Assembly: GCA_947284805.1 (NCBI GenBank)
Contig: OX369297.1
Location: forward strand, 3,390,501-3,454,500
Length of the DNA stretch: 64,000 bases
Source: Coleophora flavipennella
Taxonomy: Eukaryota > Arthropoda > Insecta > Lepidoptera > Coleophoridae
Direction: 5' to 3'
In this document: piece by piece, positions 50,545-60,708 of the stretch
Numbering within the stretch: position 1 is the stretch's first letter
Layout of the letters: each line of letters begins with the position of its first letter
Translations under genes and position numbers: made by a program
The notes under the pieces: generated by a model
What the model was told of the DNA's origin: nothing
Database searches by the model: none
The model's input: only the letters and a program-made list of their open reading frames with translations

Positions 50545-51014
50545 TAGGGATGCATCCGATACCGATACCGGTAATGATATATCGGCGATACTTCGGGTTT
50601 GTCGATATATCGGTATCGGCGATATTTTTATGGCAGATTTAACGATACTTTTCAAATTTCGCGCTTTAAAAATGTAATGTAAACGCGCGTGTTGTCCCAT
50701 CTATTTCGTTGCAAACGAGGTATCTGTCGCATTTAAGAGACTACTTTCCACCGCAGGTCTTATTCAAACAGACTTGCGAAATCGCCTTTGCCCGCAAAAC
50801 TTAAGAATGCTTTGTTTTTTAAATAAAAATCTCGTAAATGTAAATTTTGATTACTAAAACTATTAATTAATTGTGTTTTATTTATTCTACCTTAATTTTT
50901 AATTTCAATAAGCGTATCAGTATCGATCGGTATCAGTATCGCCGATATTTTTATAAGAGTATCGGTATCGGTATCGGTATCATATCGGCAAAAAGGCGTA
51001 TCGAGGCATCCCTA
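50545..51014 (+). mobile_element. hAT-superfamily element, non-autonomous
   Basis: 470 bp between GTTATAAG (50537-50544) and GTTATTAG (51015-51022), an 8-bp target duplication with one change. Ends are TAGGGATGC on the left and GCATCCCTA on the right. Both subterminal regions are dense in ATCGGT/ATCGAT-type motifs, probably transposase-binding repeats. A transposase C-terminus is retained (50720-50857). 8-bp duplications and these termini define hAT elements. Confidence 0.92.
50720..50857 (+). pseudogene. hAT transposase C-terminal dimerisation fragment
   Basis: An uninterrupted 45-residue frame ends at TAA (50855-50857) and contains FKRLLSTAGLIQTDLRNRL followed by a CFLNKNL block. The pattern 'RLFSxAG-x-T-x-x-R-N-R-L-x-P-x-N' then 'LLFLNKNL' is the hallmark of the hAT C-terminal domain, which mediates dimerisation. 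The absence of internal stops suggests a fairly recent copy. The DDE core and BED zinc finger are deleted. Open sequence continues a little upstream without recognisable motif. Confidence 0.88.
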
Positions 51015-51044
51015 GTTATTAGTTTAACATGTCCATATGTATGT

Positions 51045-51360
51045 TTGGGAGTATGTACATGTCATCGCTGATCCTAAGCGGGTGGACCGATTTTAATGCG
51101 GTTTTAGGGTTCCGTACCTCAAAAGGTAAAAACGGAACGATTATAGGATCACTCGTGTGTCTCTTTGTACATCGGTCCGTCTGTCACAGGCAATTTTCTC
51201 CGAAATTAATAGACCGATAGAGTTAAAATTTGGTACATAATTATATGTAAATCGGTGAACCAAAAATGGAAGTGTAACGTAAATGAATGAAATTTAAACA
51301 TGGGGGGGTCACTTTTGGCGGGTACATAAAAAAAAACATCAGCAAAATATTTCGTGTGAC
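51045..51360 (+). mobile_element. family C repeat
   Basis: 'ttttagggttccgtacctca' then 'aaaggtaaaaacggaacgat', 'acatcggtccgtctgtcaca' and 'gatagagttaaaatttggta'. The preceding 'ctaagcgggtggaccgattt' segment is another short repeat end. Confidence 0.75.
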
Positions 51361-51765
51361 ATATGAAATGAAAGGGCTTGTTGTGAGAATTTTAAATATT
51401 TTATAATTTAATGATATTTTATTTTAGTATTATTAATTTATTTTTCACTTCATCTGCAGTGAGTAACTTATTCATTGACCCGTGATTAAATCTTAAAACA
51501 TTTAAAATAGAGTCTTCTATCTTTTTATGGAATTAGAAATTACCTTGTATAAACCAAAATTTCTTGGAGATTAAAAATTTGGTTTTATATTAGTTAGTAA
51601 ACTAGGTTTCAAATTAAAATTAAAAAAGAAAATTTTGCAAAAAAAAATGTAATTCCCTTCGAGGATTGGCAAGATAGCTGAGGAATCATCATCTTGTGGG
51701 TGGTGAATGAATAAGGAAAAACTGTGCACTCCTCCTTCTTGGGCAGTTGCGTGAACATTGTGCTT
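51361..51765. other. stretch with no recognised feature
   Basis: AT-rich sequence with no assigned repeat. Confidence 0.4.
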
Positions 51766-51767
51766 TG

Positions 51768-52078
51768 CGATCAAATGGTTAGTCCATTCGCTTCACATGA
51801 GGAGGTCGCGGGTTATATTCCCGGCGGGGTCAACTTTTTAAGACTCGGTATGATTGGTTGTAGGGCATTTTCATAGCCCGCCTGGTTAGCTACCACGATC
51901 TTATCTAAGTCTTGCCGCTAAACATCAGTGTTAACAACATTAATGTGTTCCGGCTTGAAGATAAGATAGCCAGATCCCCATTGCGTTGGGGAATCTTGGT
52001 AAGCACGCTTCCAATTCCGGCATCATCGTCACTTACCATCAAGTGAGATAATGCCAAGGGCTTATCAATTGTGGATTT
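51768..52078 (+). mobile_element. T2 SINE, long variant
   Basis: 'caaatggttagtccattcgc', B-box region 'gcgggttatattcccggcgg', 'gttaacaacattaatgtgtt', 'ttgcgttggggaatcttggt' and 'gggcttatcaattgtggat'. The A box is lost at the 5' truncation. Confidence 0.9.
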
Positions 52079-52174
52079 AAAAAAATGATAAAAGCAAAAC
52101 CTACGCTTTTTGTGTAAATGATTAAACACGTTCAAATCGTACAGAATTTTAATGTAACGTATAACAGTTTAAAA

Positions 52175-52620
52175 TTTCCGTTACCAAAGGTAAACTGGAC
52201 CCTTTCACTAAGCCTACGCAGTCTGTCCGTCTGTCCGACCTTTAAAGGGCTGTATCTTTTGAACCGTAACAGTTAGTCGGTTCAAAATTTAATGAATTTG
52301 AATTTATTCTGACGGTTTTTCTAACAAATAGTAAAAAATTAAGGGACAACAAACATTGCTATTTAAAAGTTTTTTTTGGTTTTTACTGTATATATCGTAA
52401 CAACAACAAAACACAAGCATCAAACACACAAGTTAAAAAAAAGATTATTTTAAAACTTGTAGTATAATACGAGTTTTAAAATGAATCTTCTTTTTTCTCT
52501 TGTTGATACTTTTTTTTACTGAAACGAATATGTGTCATTATTGTAGGTACTCGTGTGGAGAGGTGTGGTACGGAACCCACGGTGCGCGAGTCCGACTCGC
52601 ACTTGACCGGTTTTTTTACT
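52175..52620 (+). mobile_element. family C repeat, long copy
   Basis: 'ttaccaaaggtaaactggac', 'agtctgtccgtctgtccgac', an inner hairpin around 52445-52492 ('gattattttaaaactt' and 'aagttttaaaatgaatc'-like), and the end 'gcgagtccgactcgcacttg', 'accggttttttt'. Confidence 0.72.
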
Positions 52621-52624
52621 CAAA

Positions 52625-53195
52625 AGGCCTTGATAAACGCCTATAACCGTTTGTAACTCATTTCTCTCTCATTTACTGGTTTGTTGGCAGAAAACTCTTA
52701 CAAAGTTAAGCATACCAATGTTTTTTTTATTTATGAATTTCTCATTTACTCTGTACAATAAACAATAAATAAATAAATAAATTAGGTATTGCGTTATTTG
52801 AGCTCATCAAAACCAGGTTGTCAGTCTAATACCCTGCGGTTATTAAGTCTTTGATGTAGTAAGTCTTGGCAATATGCTGAGATAACTTATACTGAGATTG
52901 GCACATTTTCTCAAAGGACTTGTTTTTTGAAGTAGGTATAATCTAAGGAAAAATACATTCTTTTAAAGAAAAAAAATTCGAGAACGAAATTGGCACTAAA
53001 TACAACCTGTTTACCTACCAGTTTTAGCTGTCAAGACATCCGAAGTTTTTGTAGAAACTCACGATGGCTTGTTTGATGGTAATCACAGCGTATATTATTA
53101 TATTAATTTACAAAAAAAACCTTTAAAATACCTATTTTTATAAAAAAAAAATTGCGATTACAAATATTTGCAATTGAAAAATTTACCGTGACAAT
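52625..53195. other. stretch with no recognised feature
   Basis: AT-rich. '(aata)n'-like 'aataaataaataaat' near 52768. Nothing else was seen. Confidence 0.4.
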
Positions 53196-53199
53196 AACG

Positions 53200-53320
53200 T
53201 GAAAGGGGGTCTCCATTCTCCATACAAGAAACGAGTTTTTTTTAAACGTGAAGAAACTAGCGCCATCTAGTATGATGGTACGGAGCCCTTTGTGTGCGGT
53301 TCTGAACTACTTGGCCGTTT
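53200..53320 (+). mobile_element. family C 3' fragment
   Basis: 'tctccattctccatacaaga', 'cgtgaagaaactagcgccat', 'ctagtatgatggtacggagc' and 'ttggccgtttttttaacc'. Confidence 0.72.
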
Positions 53321-53530
53321 TTTTAACCGACTTCGAAAAAAGAAGGAGGTTTCTCATTTCGACCGTATATATATTTTTTTATGTGTGTTCGCGGATAACT
53401 TCGTCATTTATGAGCCGATTTTGATGATTTTTTTTTTGTTGGAAAGGAGATATCCCAAGAGAGGTACCATGATAAGTAAACCAGGATCTTATGATGGCAT
53501 CCCAGAGAAATCGAGGGGAATCTTAGTTTT
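53320..53530 (-). mobile_element. family A repeat, antisense, fused to family C
   Basis: 'aaccgacttcgaaaaaagaa', 'ggaggtttctcatttcgacc', 'cgcggataacttcgtcattt', 'gatggcatcccagagaaatc'. It is the same subtype as 46475-46710 in the opposite direction, joined to family C without a gap. Confidence 0.78.
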
Positions 53531-53995
53531 CTGTTTGAAATCACTTTTTTTTGTTTTTTTAAAAATGTGTGTAAAAACTATTTAAAATAAATATTTTGAA
53601 ATTGGAATAGTGGATAATCGCTCTTCTGCCATCACCCAATAGGGTTGCCAAACCGCCGCCGTATTATTCCTGAAATCCAATTTTCTAACGGATGGAACTC
53701 AAGCTATCGTGGTATCAATCGATCAGGGAGGACGTTCCATCCATTATCTCCAACAAATATTTCTCTTCGGTAATCCTAGGGGCGGGACCCGCAAAGTTTT
53801 TATACCAGTTCGGTAAGAAGACTGAAAATTATTGTAATTGAGTATTCCTAAGGGAATATTGTGGAGTTTCCTAATAAAGCCGCTTTTAAATTAAAATACG
53901 GGACAAAAAAAACACTTTGTTGGTCGCAAAAACGCCACAATAATTTCAAAATTACATAACATTTAACTTATTTAAGAACAGTAGGTACAACCAAT
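53531..53995. other. stretch with no recognised feature
   Basis: 'agggttgccaaaccgccgcc' at 53641 resembles the left end of the candidate hAT element at 17866. No partner end was found. Confidence 0.35.
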
Positions 53996-53999
53996 TTAT

Positions 54000-54320
54000 A
54001 AGATATAACGACATTGGAATAGAAGCGGTTAACTGAGGCTTCTACTCATCATCATATCAGCCGGAGGACGTCCAATGCTGGACTTGTGCCTCCCCCAAAG
54101 ATTTCCACGACGACCGGTTCTACGCATCATAAACTTTTACGAAGAGAACCATACAGAATTCGCAACAAAAAATAACTGGAATACGAATCGATCAGCTGAA
54201 TGACCATTTTTGCGCATTTTTGTATGGAGCGTCGAAAGGAATCGACCATGGGTTTCTCGGGGAAAGTTGTTCAGTATGTTGAGTAGGAGCTTCAGTTAAC
54301 GGGTCCTACACCAATTTTGT
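54000..54320. mobile_element. palindromic MITE interrupted by RTE tail
   Basis: The right side ('gaaagttgttcagtatgttg', 'agtaggagcttcagttaacg', 'caattttgttacaccctga') matches the right arm of the MITE at 59377-59638. The left side has the inverted 'ggttaactgaggcttctact'. An antisense RTE tail (54046-54117) splits the left arm, with TTCTAC on both sides (54040-54045, 54118-54123). Confidence 0.68.
54046..54117 (-). mobile_element. 72-bp RTE LINE tail insertion
   Basis: 'tcatcatcatatcagccgga', 'gacgtccaatgctggact' and 'caaagatttccacgacgacc'. The flanking TTCTAC repeat fits a short target duplication. Confidence 0.75.
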
Positions 54321-54709
54321 TACACCCTGAATATAAAAATAAAAGTCCTGACTCACTGACACATCAACTCCCAGCCCAAACCCTTGGACCCAGAAATCTG
54401 CACAGAGTCCCCCTAATTAATTAATTATGTAGACGAGGAACAAAGCCAGATTTTTCGAAATCCCCAAGGACAGTTAATAAAACGTGTGCGGAGCCGTAGG
54501 TAAATATTATTGTAACCTGTAGTCTTTGATAACCAATTTTAGCATCACAAGACCTGGGCGGCAGAAGGTTAAAACACATAAGTCATAACTTACTTAGGTC
54601 TGTTTCCTACCGGCTTATATGGGTCATCAGTCACAATGATGCAATTAGCCTGCTACACACGTCATCTCGCTACCCACGACAATAAAGGAATTCCCAGTGA
54701 CTATGCAAT

Positions 54710-54748
54710 GTCTATGCAGTGACAGTTGGCTACTATCACTGCATAGAC
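54710..54748. other. 16-bp hairpin with 7-nt loop
   Basis: 'gtctatgcagtgacag' (54710-54725) pairs with 'ctatcactgcatagac' (54733-54748) with one mismatch. Just upstream 'ctatgcaatg' repeats part of the arm. Confidence 0.7.
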
Positions 54749-54749
54749 C

Positions 54750-56035
54750 AAGAATACCTCACTGTAACCAATTTAGTCTCCACAATAATATAGTCTAAAA
54801 AAAAATTAAAAGCACTTAACTAAATAATTCTATATAACCATTTCTGCAAAAACCGAGTTCATTCTTTCTTATCCATTAATTTACGCAATTTTCTTTGCTT
54901 TTATTGATAGCAACTAGCTTCGACCGTGTGAATATCGAAGGTGCGCGATTAAATATTAATTCGTGAAATCTTGCATATAGACATATGTCGTTGCAAACTT
55001 TTTTAAATGCCTTTTTATGGTCCACAACTTTCCATAGAAAGCATTCATCGTTGATGCATCGTTCGTAAAAAACACATTCGTTCGACCATTTTTTCGTCGA
55101 CACAATTTGTAAAATTGTTCTCCATGCAAAGCGTTTTTTGTTACAGCCTATGTCTATCCTAAATATTGGTGAAAGAGTTTTTGATATAAGATGAGTAGTT
55201 TCAATATTAGTTGGACAACCATAGTTTGGTAGAGTTTGGTAATATGCACAGAAATTACCGTCAGTCTATGTTCGGCTCAGCTCAAAACGCAGCCAAACAG
55301 ACACAGTACACAGAGGCGGTAAATAACCTTAATAGAGTTGCAACTGGGACTTATTTAGCGCCAACCAGCGCCAACGCGTCCCGAACGTGCCTCGTGAACT
55401 AGATTTGTAGTCACCACTAGTCGCGCGTCCCCACCGAGGAATGGGAAATGGAACTTAAGAGGAAACACGGTCTAAAGAATAGGTATTTGAATAAAATGTT
55501 GCTGTCTCCCTCGCCCAAAACTCTCCGTATACAGCAATAAAGGGAGAACTGCAGCGCAGACCGACAGTAGGCACTAAATTTAACCAAAACAATATTTCGG
55601 AGTCCTCTATTTCCTCCTCCAAAACTTGACCAAAACTAATATTTTTTTCAAAACTAATTTAAAAAACACTACCTATGCCTCTATGTTTTCATTTAATTGT
55701 TAATATGTGTATTATTTTTTTGGTCCGTGAACGTTTCAATTGGGTAATTTTCTCAGTTTTTGAAGGCGCCTACTTCTAGTAATAATTACAATATGGGAAA
55801 AACCAAAACATAGGGGCATGGCCATGGTAGATATAGGTTTGATGGAAAAAAAATTTTTGCTCTATTGTCATTCATTATCCAGGGAGGAAACTGGGGACTG
55901 CGTTTGTATGGAAAAAATGGCGCCCGAGTTTCCTCTTAACGATGCCATGGAAGAGAGTAGAGACACTTGAAGAAGTGATCAAATTTTCTGGAAATTTCAT
56001 AAAATATTTTTTGAAGTTTACTCCATTAGAATCGA
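54750..56035. other. long stretch without recognised feature
   Basis: Short family E-like end near 54910-54955 ('cgaccgtgtgaatatcgaag'). 55430-55930 shares no clear family, but 'aagaggaaac' and 'gtttcctctt' at its ends (55457 and 55929) form a weak inverted pair. No open frame has recognisable similarity. Confidence 0.4.
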
Positions 56036-56039
56036 TTTA

Positions 56040-56230
56040 TATACAGAGCCCGTTGTCTGTGTATATTAAATAAAAAGGTAATTGACTGGTATATCAACGC
56101 ACAGCCGTAACCACTGAACGGATTTCGCTGAAATTTGGAATACAGATAGCAATTAGAACGTGGGCATCCGCTAAGAATGGATTTTGGGAAATTCCCACGG
56201 GAACGACAAATAACGGGATGTGCGCGTTGG
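56040..56230 (-). mobile_element. family E repeat, antisense
   Basis: 'tatatacagagcccgttgtc', 'aaccactgaacggatttcgc', 'gtgggcatccgctaagaatg', 'ggattttgggaaattcccac'. The GC-rich terminus is degraded. Confidence 0.75.
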
Positions 56231-56274
56231 TAACGTGTTACTATTATTACTTTTTTTCAGTCACGAAAGCTAAG

Positions 56275-56420
56275 AAAACATGGCCATGCCACCTAATGCG
56301 AGCCCGGAAGCCAAGCTCCGCGTAGGTCGAAGCTCAGAGCACTCTGCGAGGCCGGAGGCAGAAAAAAAGTTTCATTAGTAAACTCCTATCGCGCGTAAAA
56401 GCGGCCACGCACATTTTTTA
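56275..56420. mobile_element. family D fragment
   Basis: 'catggccatgccacctaatg', 'gcccggaagccaagctccgc', 'actctgcgaggccggaggca' and 'taaactcctatcgcgcgtaa' match the core at 32145-32280. Confidence 0.6.
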
Positions 56421-56880
56421 AAAAAAATTTTGGTCCTTAAGACAGTAATTGCCATTGTTAAAAAACGTACTTACATGACAAAGGCAAAAAAACCAATAAA
56501 TAAATAAGTTTACGCTAAACTCCGCATACTATTGCTTCAGTTCTTCCGATTTCTGTAACAGTTACAAAAAGATCAAATACAAATCAACATAAAACAAATG
56601 AACGTTGTAAATGTTCAGGGCGGGTGTTAAAACATTCCACCAGACTAGGGACAATCGTTAAAGCGTTAACATCCGTCATTAAAAGCTTTCGAGCAAACGA
56701 ACTAGAGGTTATAGGTGGATTAAATAGATTATTCGTTGAAAACGGAACAGTTGGAGGAAGTAGTAAAAATAATTTATGGGGATGAATCCTTGATTTCATT
56801 TCAGTTCAGATTCTACTGAAAATGCCTGCCAGTTTTTATTACGTTCGACAGGTGTGACAAAATACAGAAGACCTTAAGAG
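56421..56880. other. stretch with no recognised feature
   Basis: AT-rich. The antisense open frame at 56584-56799 has no motif. Confidence 0.4.
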
Positions 56881-56884
56881 TATC

Positions 56885-57005
56885 CTGCGACATTACCAGG
56901 TCGTCGGTTCACGTTCGTTACTCGAGAACTTTACTGCGCCAAAGTCCATCTGTTCCACGAGCTATGAGCTCCGCCTACTGCCACTTAAGCTTAGTAATAG
57001 GCTAA
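56885..57005 (-). mobile_element. RTE LINE fragment, antisense
   Basis: 'gcgacattaccaggtcgtcg', 'cgttactcgagaactttact', 'gcgccaaagtccatctgttc' and 'ccgcctactgccacttaagc', an internal piece of the RTE 3' region without the tail. Confidence 0.75.
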
Positions 57006-57069
57006 TAGAGTCATCGATGTATGAATAGCGTAGATAATAAATATATAGTATCATTAATTCAGTATTTTT

Positions 57070-57245
57070 CTTCTTAATCGACTTCCAAAAAAAGGAGCTT
57101 CTCAATTCGACTGTATGTTTTTTTGCAAGTTACGCAATATGAACCGCATTTCATGATTTTTCTTTATTCAATAGGGTATGTAAAACAACAAAAAGAAATT
57201 AGCAAAATTGTACTAAGTTCTTGTTTTTAGCGTTGTCAATTATTG
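57070..57245 (-). mobile_element. family A repeat, antisense
   Basis: 'aatcgacttccaaaaaaagg', 'cttctcaattcgactgtatg', 'gattttt' and 'attcaatagggtatgt'. The distal part is deleted. Confidence 0.72.
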
Positions 57246-57269
57246 AAACTTGTTTAAGCAATATATCAG

Positions 57270-57450
57270 TACTAACATACAGTTTGGACACTCCCTGCCG
57301 CTCTCTAGATTGCGACCTCACCCCCTCGTCACCCAGATTGATTATAGTTTAGTTCCCGAACGTATGGGATTTCGCCGTGATTTTGTTTGCTCCGTCATTT
57401 GTTTTTAGACATGTCTTTTCACGACTGTGACCGGAGTGTGCTGTAAATGT
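57270..57450. repeat. ~190-bp dispersed repeat, copy 2 (inverted)
   Basis: The reverse complement of 27500-27690: 'gccgctctctagattgcgac', 'ctcaccccctcgtcacccag', 'gtttgctccgtcatttgttt'. There are several differences but no long gap. Confidence 0.75.
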
Positions 57451-57733
57451 GGCAATATTCTGTGGCGTTACTAAATGACGATCATAACTGTATTTAGCGT
57501 CAACCATAAATTAGGCTTAGCTCATAAAAGCATTAAAGAACTCAATGGTGATTACGTTAGTTACCTCAGGGGAGTAGTTCGGACCCTCCTGTTTTCGTGT
57601 TTTAGGTTTTACTGCAGCGATATTTAAGAGCCCTTTGTTGTCTCGATAAAATATTTAGACTACAAATGTCAAACATTAACCTTTGCTTGGCCTAGTTGGT
57701 CTATAAAGAGAAAGTGCTGGCGAGTAGTTTTAA

Positions 57734-58202
57734 CCCGGCGACAATGACGCTGGGTCATATTGAACTGAGCGATTTTCAATTGGGGAAATTTCGAAAAAAA
57801 CATATTATAATCGTTATTGGTTATTTCAGTAGCTGGAGATAAGACCTCAATTCATATGATTTGTATGTACCATAGTGTAGTGAGCAAGCGCCAGTGAAGA
57901 ATGGTAAAATCCCTTTTCTTGAATAAAACGGCTACAGTTCCATACATTTATAGTTCCAAAAGAGAAATTATTTTATTTGCCCTTTTGAGGATGTTGCATT
58001 AAAACCAAATTATAGTTTAGATATCTAAATTAACTTAAACATCTTGGTTCTACAAAGACTTCATGGTTATGTTACACATACTTTGTATTAAATTTGTTAA
58101 TTCAGCATATAAGCAGATAATTAAGAAAAAAAAAACATTTGGGTCATATTATTGACGCAGCGTCATCATCCGCGTTATTTTTTACACGTCATTGGCGCCG
58201 GG
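57734..58202. mobile_element. second TTAA-flanked piggyBac-like element
   Basis: 469 bp with TTAA at 57730-57733 and 58203-58206. Ends are CCCGGCGACAATGAC and, read inward from the right, CCCGGCGCCAATGAC, 14 of 15 identical. Both subterminal regions carry 'gggtcatatt' and 'gacgc.g' motifs. No coding sequence is present. TTAA and CCC-initial ends fit a piggyBac-derived MITE, distinct from the copy at 3091. Confidence 0.85.
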
Positions 58203-58209
58203 TTAAAAT

Positions 58210-58775
58210 AAGTAATAAAGAAACATCAATTGACACGTATTTCAGGACATCAACAGCATTATTTACACGACATTAGCGCATTCTATATGGCGATACATAT
58301 ATTCAGTAACCAAAATAGATGTAACACGATTCAAACAAGTTATTGAACTCTAAGTTTAAAATAGACTGGAATGACCCTCTGAGACTGTTTAGCGAGCGAC
58401 AGCGACACTCATCAAAATTGGCGAGATACGCCCGAACTTGGAACGTCGCCAATGTACACCACGCATCAGTGCTGCAGCGCTTTTATCAATCAGACGATTA
58501 ATGGAATGTGGAACGATAAGCGGCTAAAGATGCTGGATTGCGGGGTAACATTATGACAGATTAGTGGTGTGAAAAAGTGGCCGCTGATCATTATCTTGGC
58601 GTTCATTAAAGTGCTAAGAATAATAAATATGACTGGTTTCGAAAAAAATAACTTATACTAATACAGACAACAAAAACAAAATTATCTCTTGCCATGGGTT
58701 GACTGGAAGGGATCGCTTCTAGCGATGAGACCGCCTTTGAATATACTTAAATCCGATACTTAATAACATGTATTT
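58210..58775. other. stretch with no recognised feature
   Basis: 58370-58570 is somewhat GC-richer ('gcgagcgacagcgacactca') and has no recognisable motif. The rest is AT-rich. Confidence 0.4.
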
Positions 58776-58779
58776 ATTA

Positions 58780-58990
58780 CAAGCTATATTAGATTGCCGT
58801 GTTAGTTAGTTTGGGACAAATCTTGAAAGCTAAATTTGAACGACTTCCCGGTTTCCAATTAAGCTGAAATTTTGCATAAACGTACACGGTAAGTTAAGAA
58901 AACAATGCACGGTTAGCTAAATGACGTGATTTTACATCCACTATGGCGGACTCCCAAATATGGCCGACCAGTTATTTTTTTACGCACCCC
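58780..58990 (-). mobile_element. family F repeat, antisense
   Basis: 'gttagtttgggacaaatctt', 'gacttcccggtttccaatta', 'gctaaatgacgtgattttac' and 'ctatggcggactcccaaata' are the inverted blocks of 25090-25275. Confidence 0.7.
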
Positions 58991-59051
58991 ATGATATGGG
59001 TGTCATAATATATGAAGGTTTGCTGAGGAGAAAACGAAATAATTAATAGAC

Positions 59052-60155
59052 ATTTATGATACAAGGGTTGTAAAAAGGTCAATAACAAACGAGTGACATT
59101 TGTGAGCCCGAGCCGCAGGCGAGGGTTTACCATCGTCACGAGTTTGTTATTTCCTTTTACTCCCATGTTTCATACGAAGTTTTTCAATACAGTTGTGTGA
59201 AAATAGATAAAATAAAAATGACAGAAAAACAAAATACATGGGTAGGTACATACCTATCAAGGTTTCAGCAACCAAAGTTCATTTTACACGACTTGTGGCT
59301 TATTTTAAATGTCCGGGGAGAAATCTCACTTTGTTTTTTCTTATACATACACATTAGTATATTTTTTATTATATATATAAGGTTTAACAAAATTAGCTGA
59401 AACTATTATAACTGGTGCTTCTACCCATGAAACTGAACAACTTTCCCCATGGAACCTATAGTCAAATAGCAAAAAAAATTTGGCTCTCCCATACTACCTC
59501 GATCAGCTGATCGGCCAACTTAGTATGGGAAGTTTTTTTTTTTTTAGATTTGACTATTGGTTTCATGGAGAAAGTTGTTCAGTTTCATGGGTAGAAGCAC
59601 TAGTTAAAATAGTTTCAGCTAATTTTGTTAGACCTTATATATTAACTATTCTTAATTTTATTAGTTTTCACAACTAAAACATCTCAATTCAGTTTTACGG
59701 AAATTGCGCCATATTTTAGCTAGCACACGTAAGATTGCGTAAGTTTTTTTTATTATCATAAATAGACTACAATACGGCTTGGGATACTTAACCTCTTTGG
59801 TAAAGATGACCTATTCCTTGGTGTAACCGGTTCCACTTCAATTATATTTTTTCTCTTTTCATCACAAAGATATAACCCAAAGAGAATCTAACTCTAAAAG
59901 AAAATCTAACAGCTTGCGTTACGTACTAACCTCGGAGGAACTACCTAGATCTCTTTTAAAATTCTCCCTTCAAAAGTCTTAAAGAAGATTCTGTATCTTT
60001 GGTTATTATAATATTTTTTTGCTAGAAATGTCTTGTTCCTCCGAGCCAGAATTAAAAAAAAGTGGTAAAGTAAAAGCACGTGTGCGGTAAAATTAATTTT
60101 GCGCACACTTGACTGGCATATAAAGGCCCACTTTTCGAGCAACTGTATTGAAAAA
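59052..60155 (-). mobile_element. ~0.83-kb interspersed element, copy 2, with MITE inside
   Basis: Reverse complement of 16624-17452 over the whole length, including the hairpin end ('aataacaaacgagtgacatt', 'cgagccgcaggcgagggttt') and the start ('cttttcgagcaactgtattg'). The only large difference is a palindromic insertion at 59377-59638. Continuity in the other copy fixes the insertion point. Confidence 0.85.
59377..59638. mobile_element. 262-bp palindromic MITE
   Basis: Arms 59377-59467 and 59548-59638 are reverse complements with about five differences, starting 'ataaggtttaacaaaattag'. Flanking sequence is AT-rich, giving an ambiguous ATAT-type duplication. The arms contain 'ctacccatgaaactgaacaa'. 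A relative lies at 54000-54320. No protein is encoded. Confidence 0.88.
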
Positions 60156-60309
60156 TTCTTTTTAAATTAAAGCTTGCAACTAAAAGTCATAAGAATTTTC
60201 TAAAATTATTACATACAAAAATAATGAGTCAGAAATAGTTAGAAATAAACTGATGTCGTTAAAAAAGGCTTGGTCATTGTTCGTGCGGATGGTGGCGCAT
60301 CGGGAGCCG

Positions 60310-60665
60310 GGTCGTTCCTTTCCCTCTAATGTGGTTGATGTGAGCGATGAATGACTCTCGCGTTATACTCGTGACCGTGTGAACTGGCGAACTCTTGTTA
60401 AAGGCATTCAATGATTTTTACCTATAACTTTTCGTGTCATATTGTTTTCATGTTCTAATGACGTAATCTGGTGTATATCAAAGATTTTTGACGTTATTAA
60501 CTAATTATTGTTTATTTCTTCATTCTGAATAGCATCATCATCATATCAGTTGAAGGACGTCCACTGCTGGACATATAGCCCCCCCCCCCCCCAAGGATCT
60601 CCACGACGACCGGTTCCCGTGACCTTCACCAGGTCATCGGTCCATTCTGAATGTATTGAATAGAA
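60310..60665 (+). mobile_element. LINE 3' UTR with GAATT-type tail
   Basis: 'gttaaaggcattcaatgatt', 'ttttcgtgtcatattgtttt' and 'gttattaactaattattgtt' match 7138-7457. The end 'attgaatagaattgaac' is the degenerate tail. An RTE tail (60531-60642) is inserted near the 3' end. Confidence 0.8.
60531..60642 (-). mobile_element. 112-bp RTE LINE insertion with 10-bp duplication
   Basis: 'agcatcatcatcatatcagt', 'ggacgtccactgctggacat' and 'gaccttcaccaggtcatcgg'. It is bounded by 'cattctgaat' at 60521-60530 and 60643-60652. A run of about 15 C (near 60579-60593) replaces the usual five. Confidence 0.9.
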
Positions 60666-60708
60666 TTGAACATAAAATGATTTGCTAGATACAATATGAT
60701 TCTGTTAG

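Noticed and set aside
54876..55103. 75-codon cysteine-containing antisense frame
   Set aside because: Cysteine spacing does not fit a zinc-finger type, and the end overlaps a family E-like fragment.
58972..59166. 64-codon antisense frame (basic N-terminus)
   Set aside because: It reads through the hairpin end of a repeat. The other copy (17336-17452) stops earlier.
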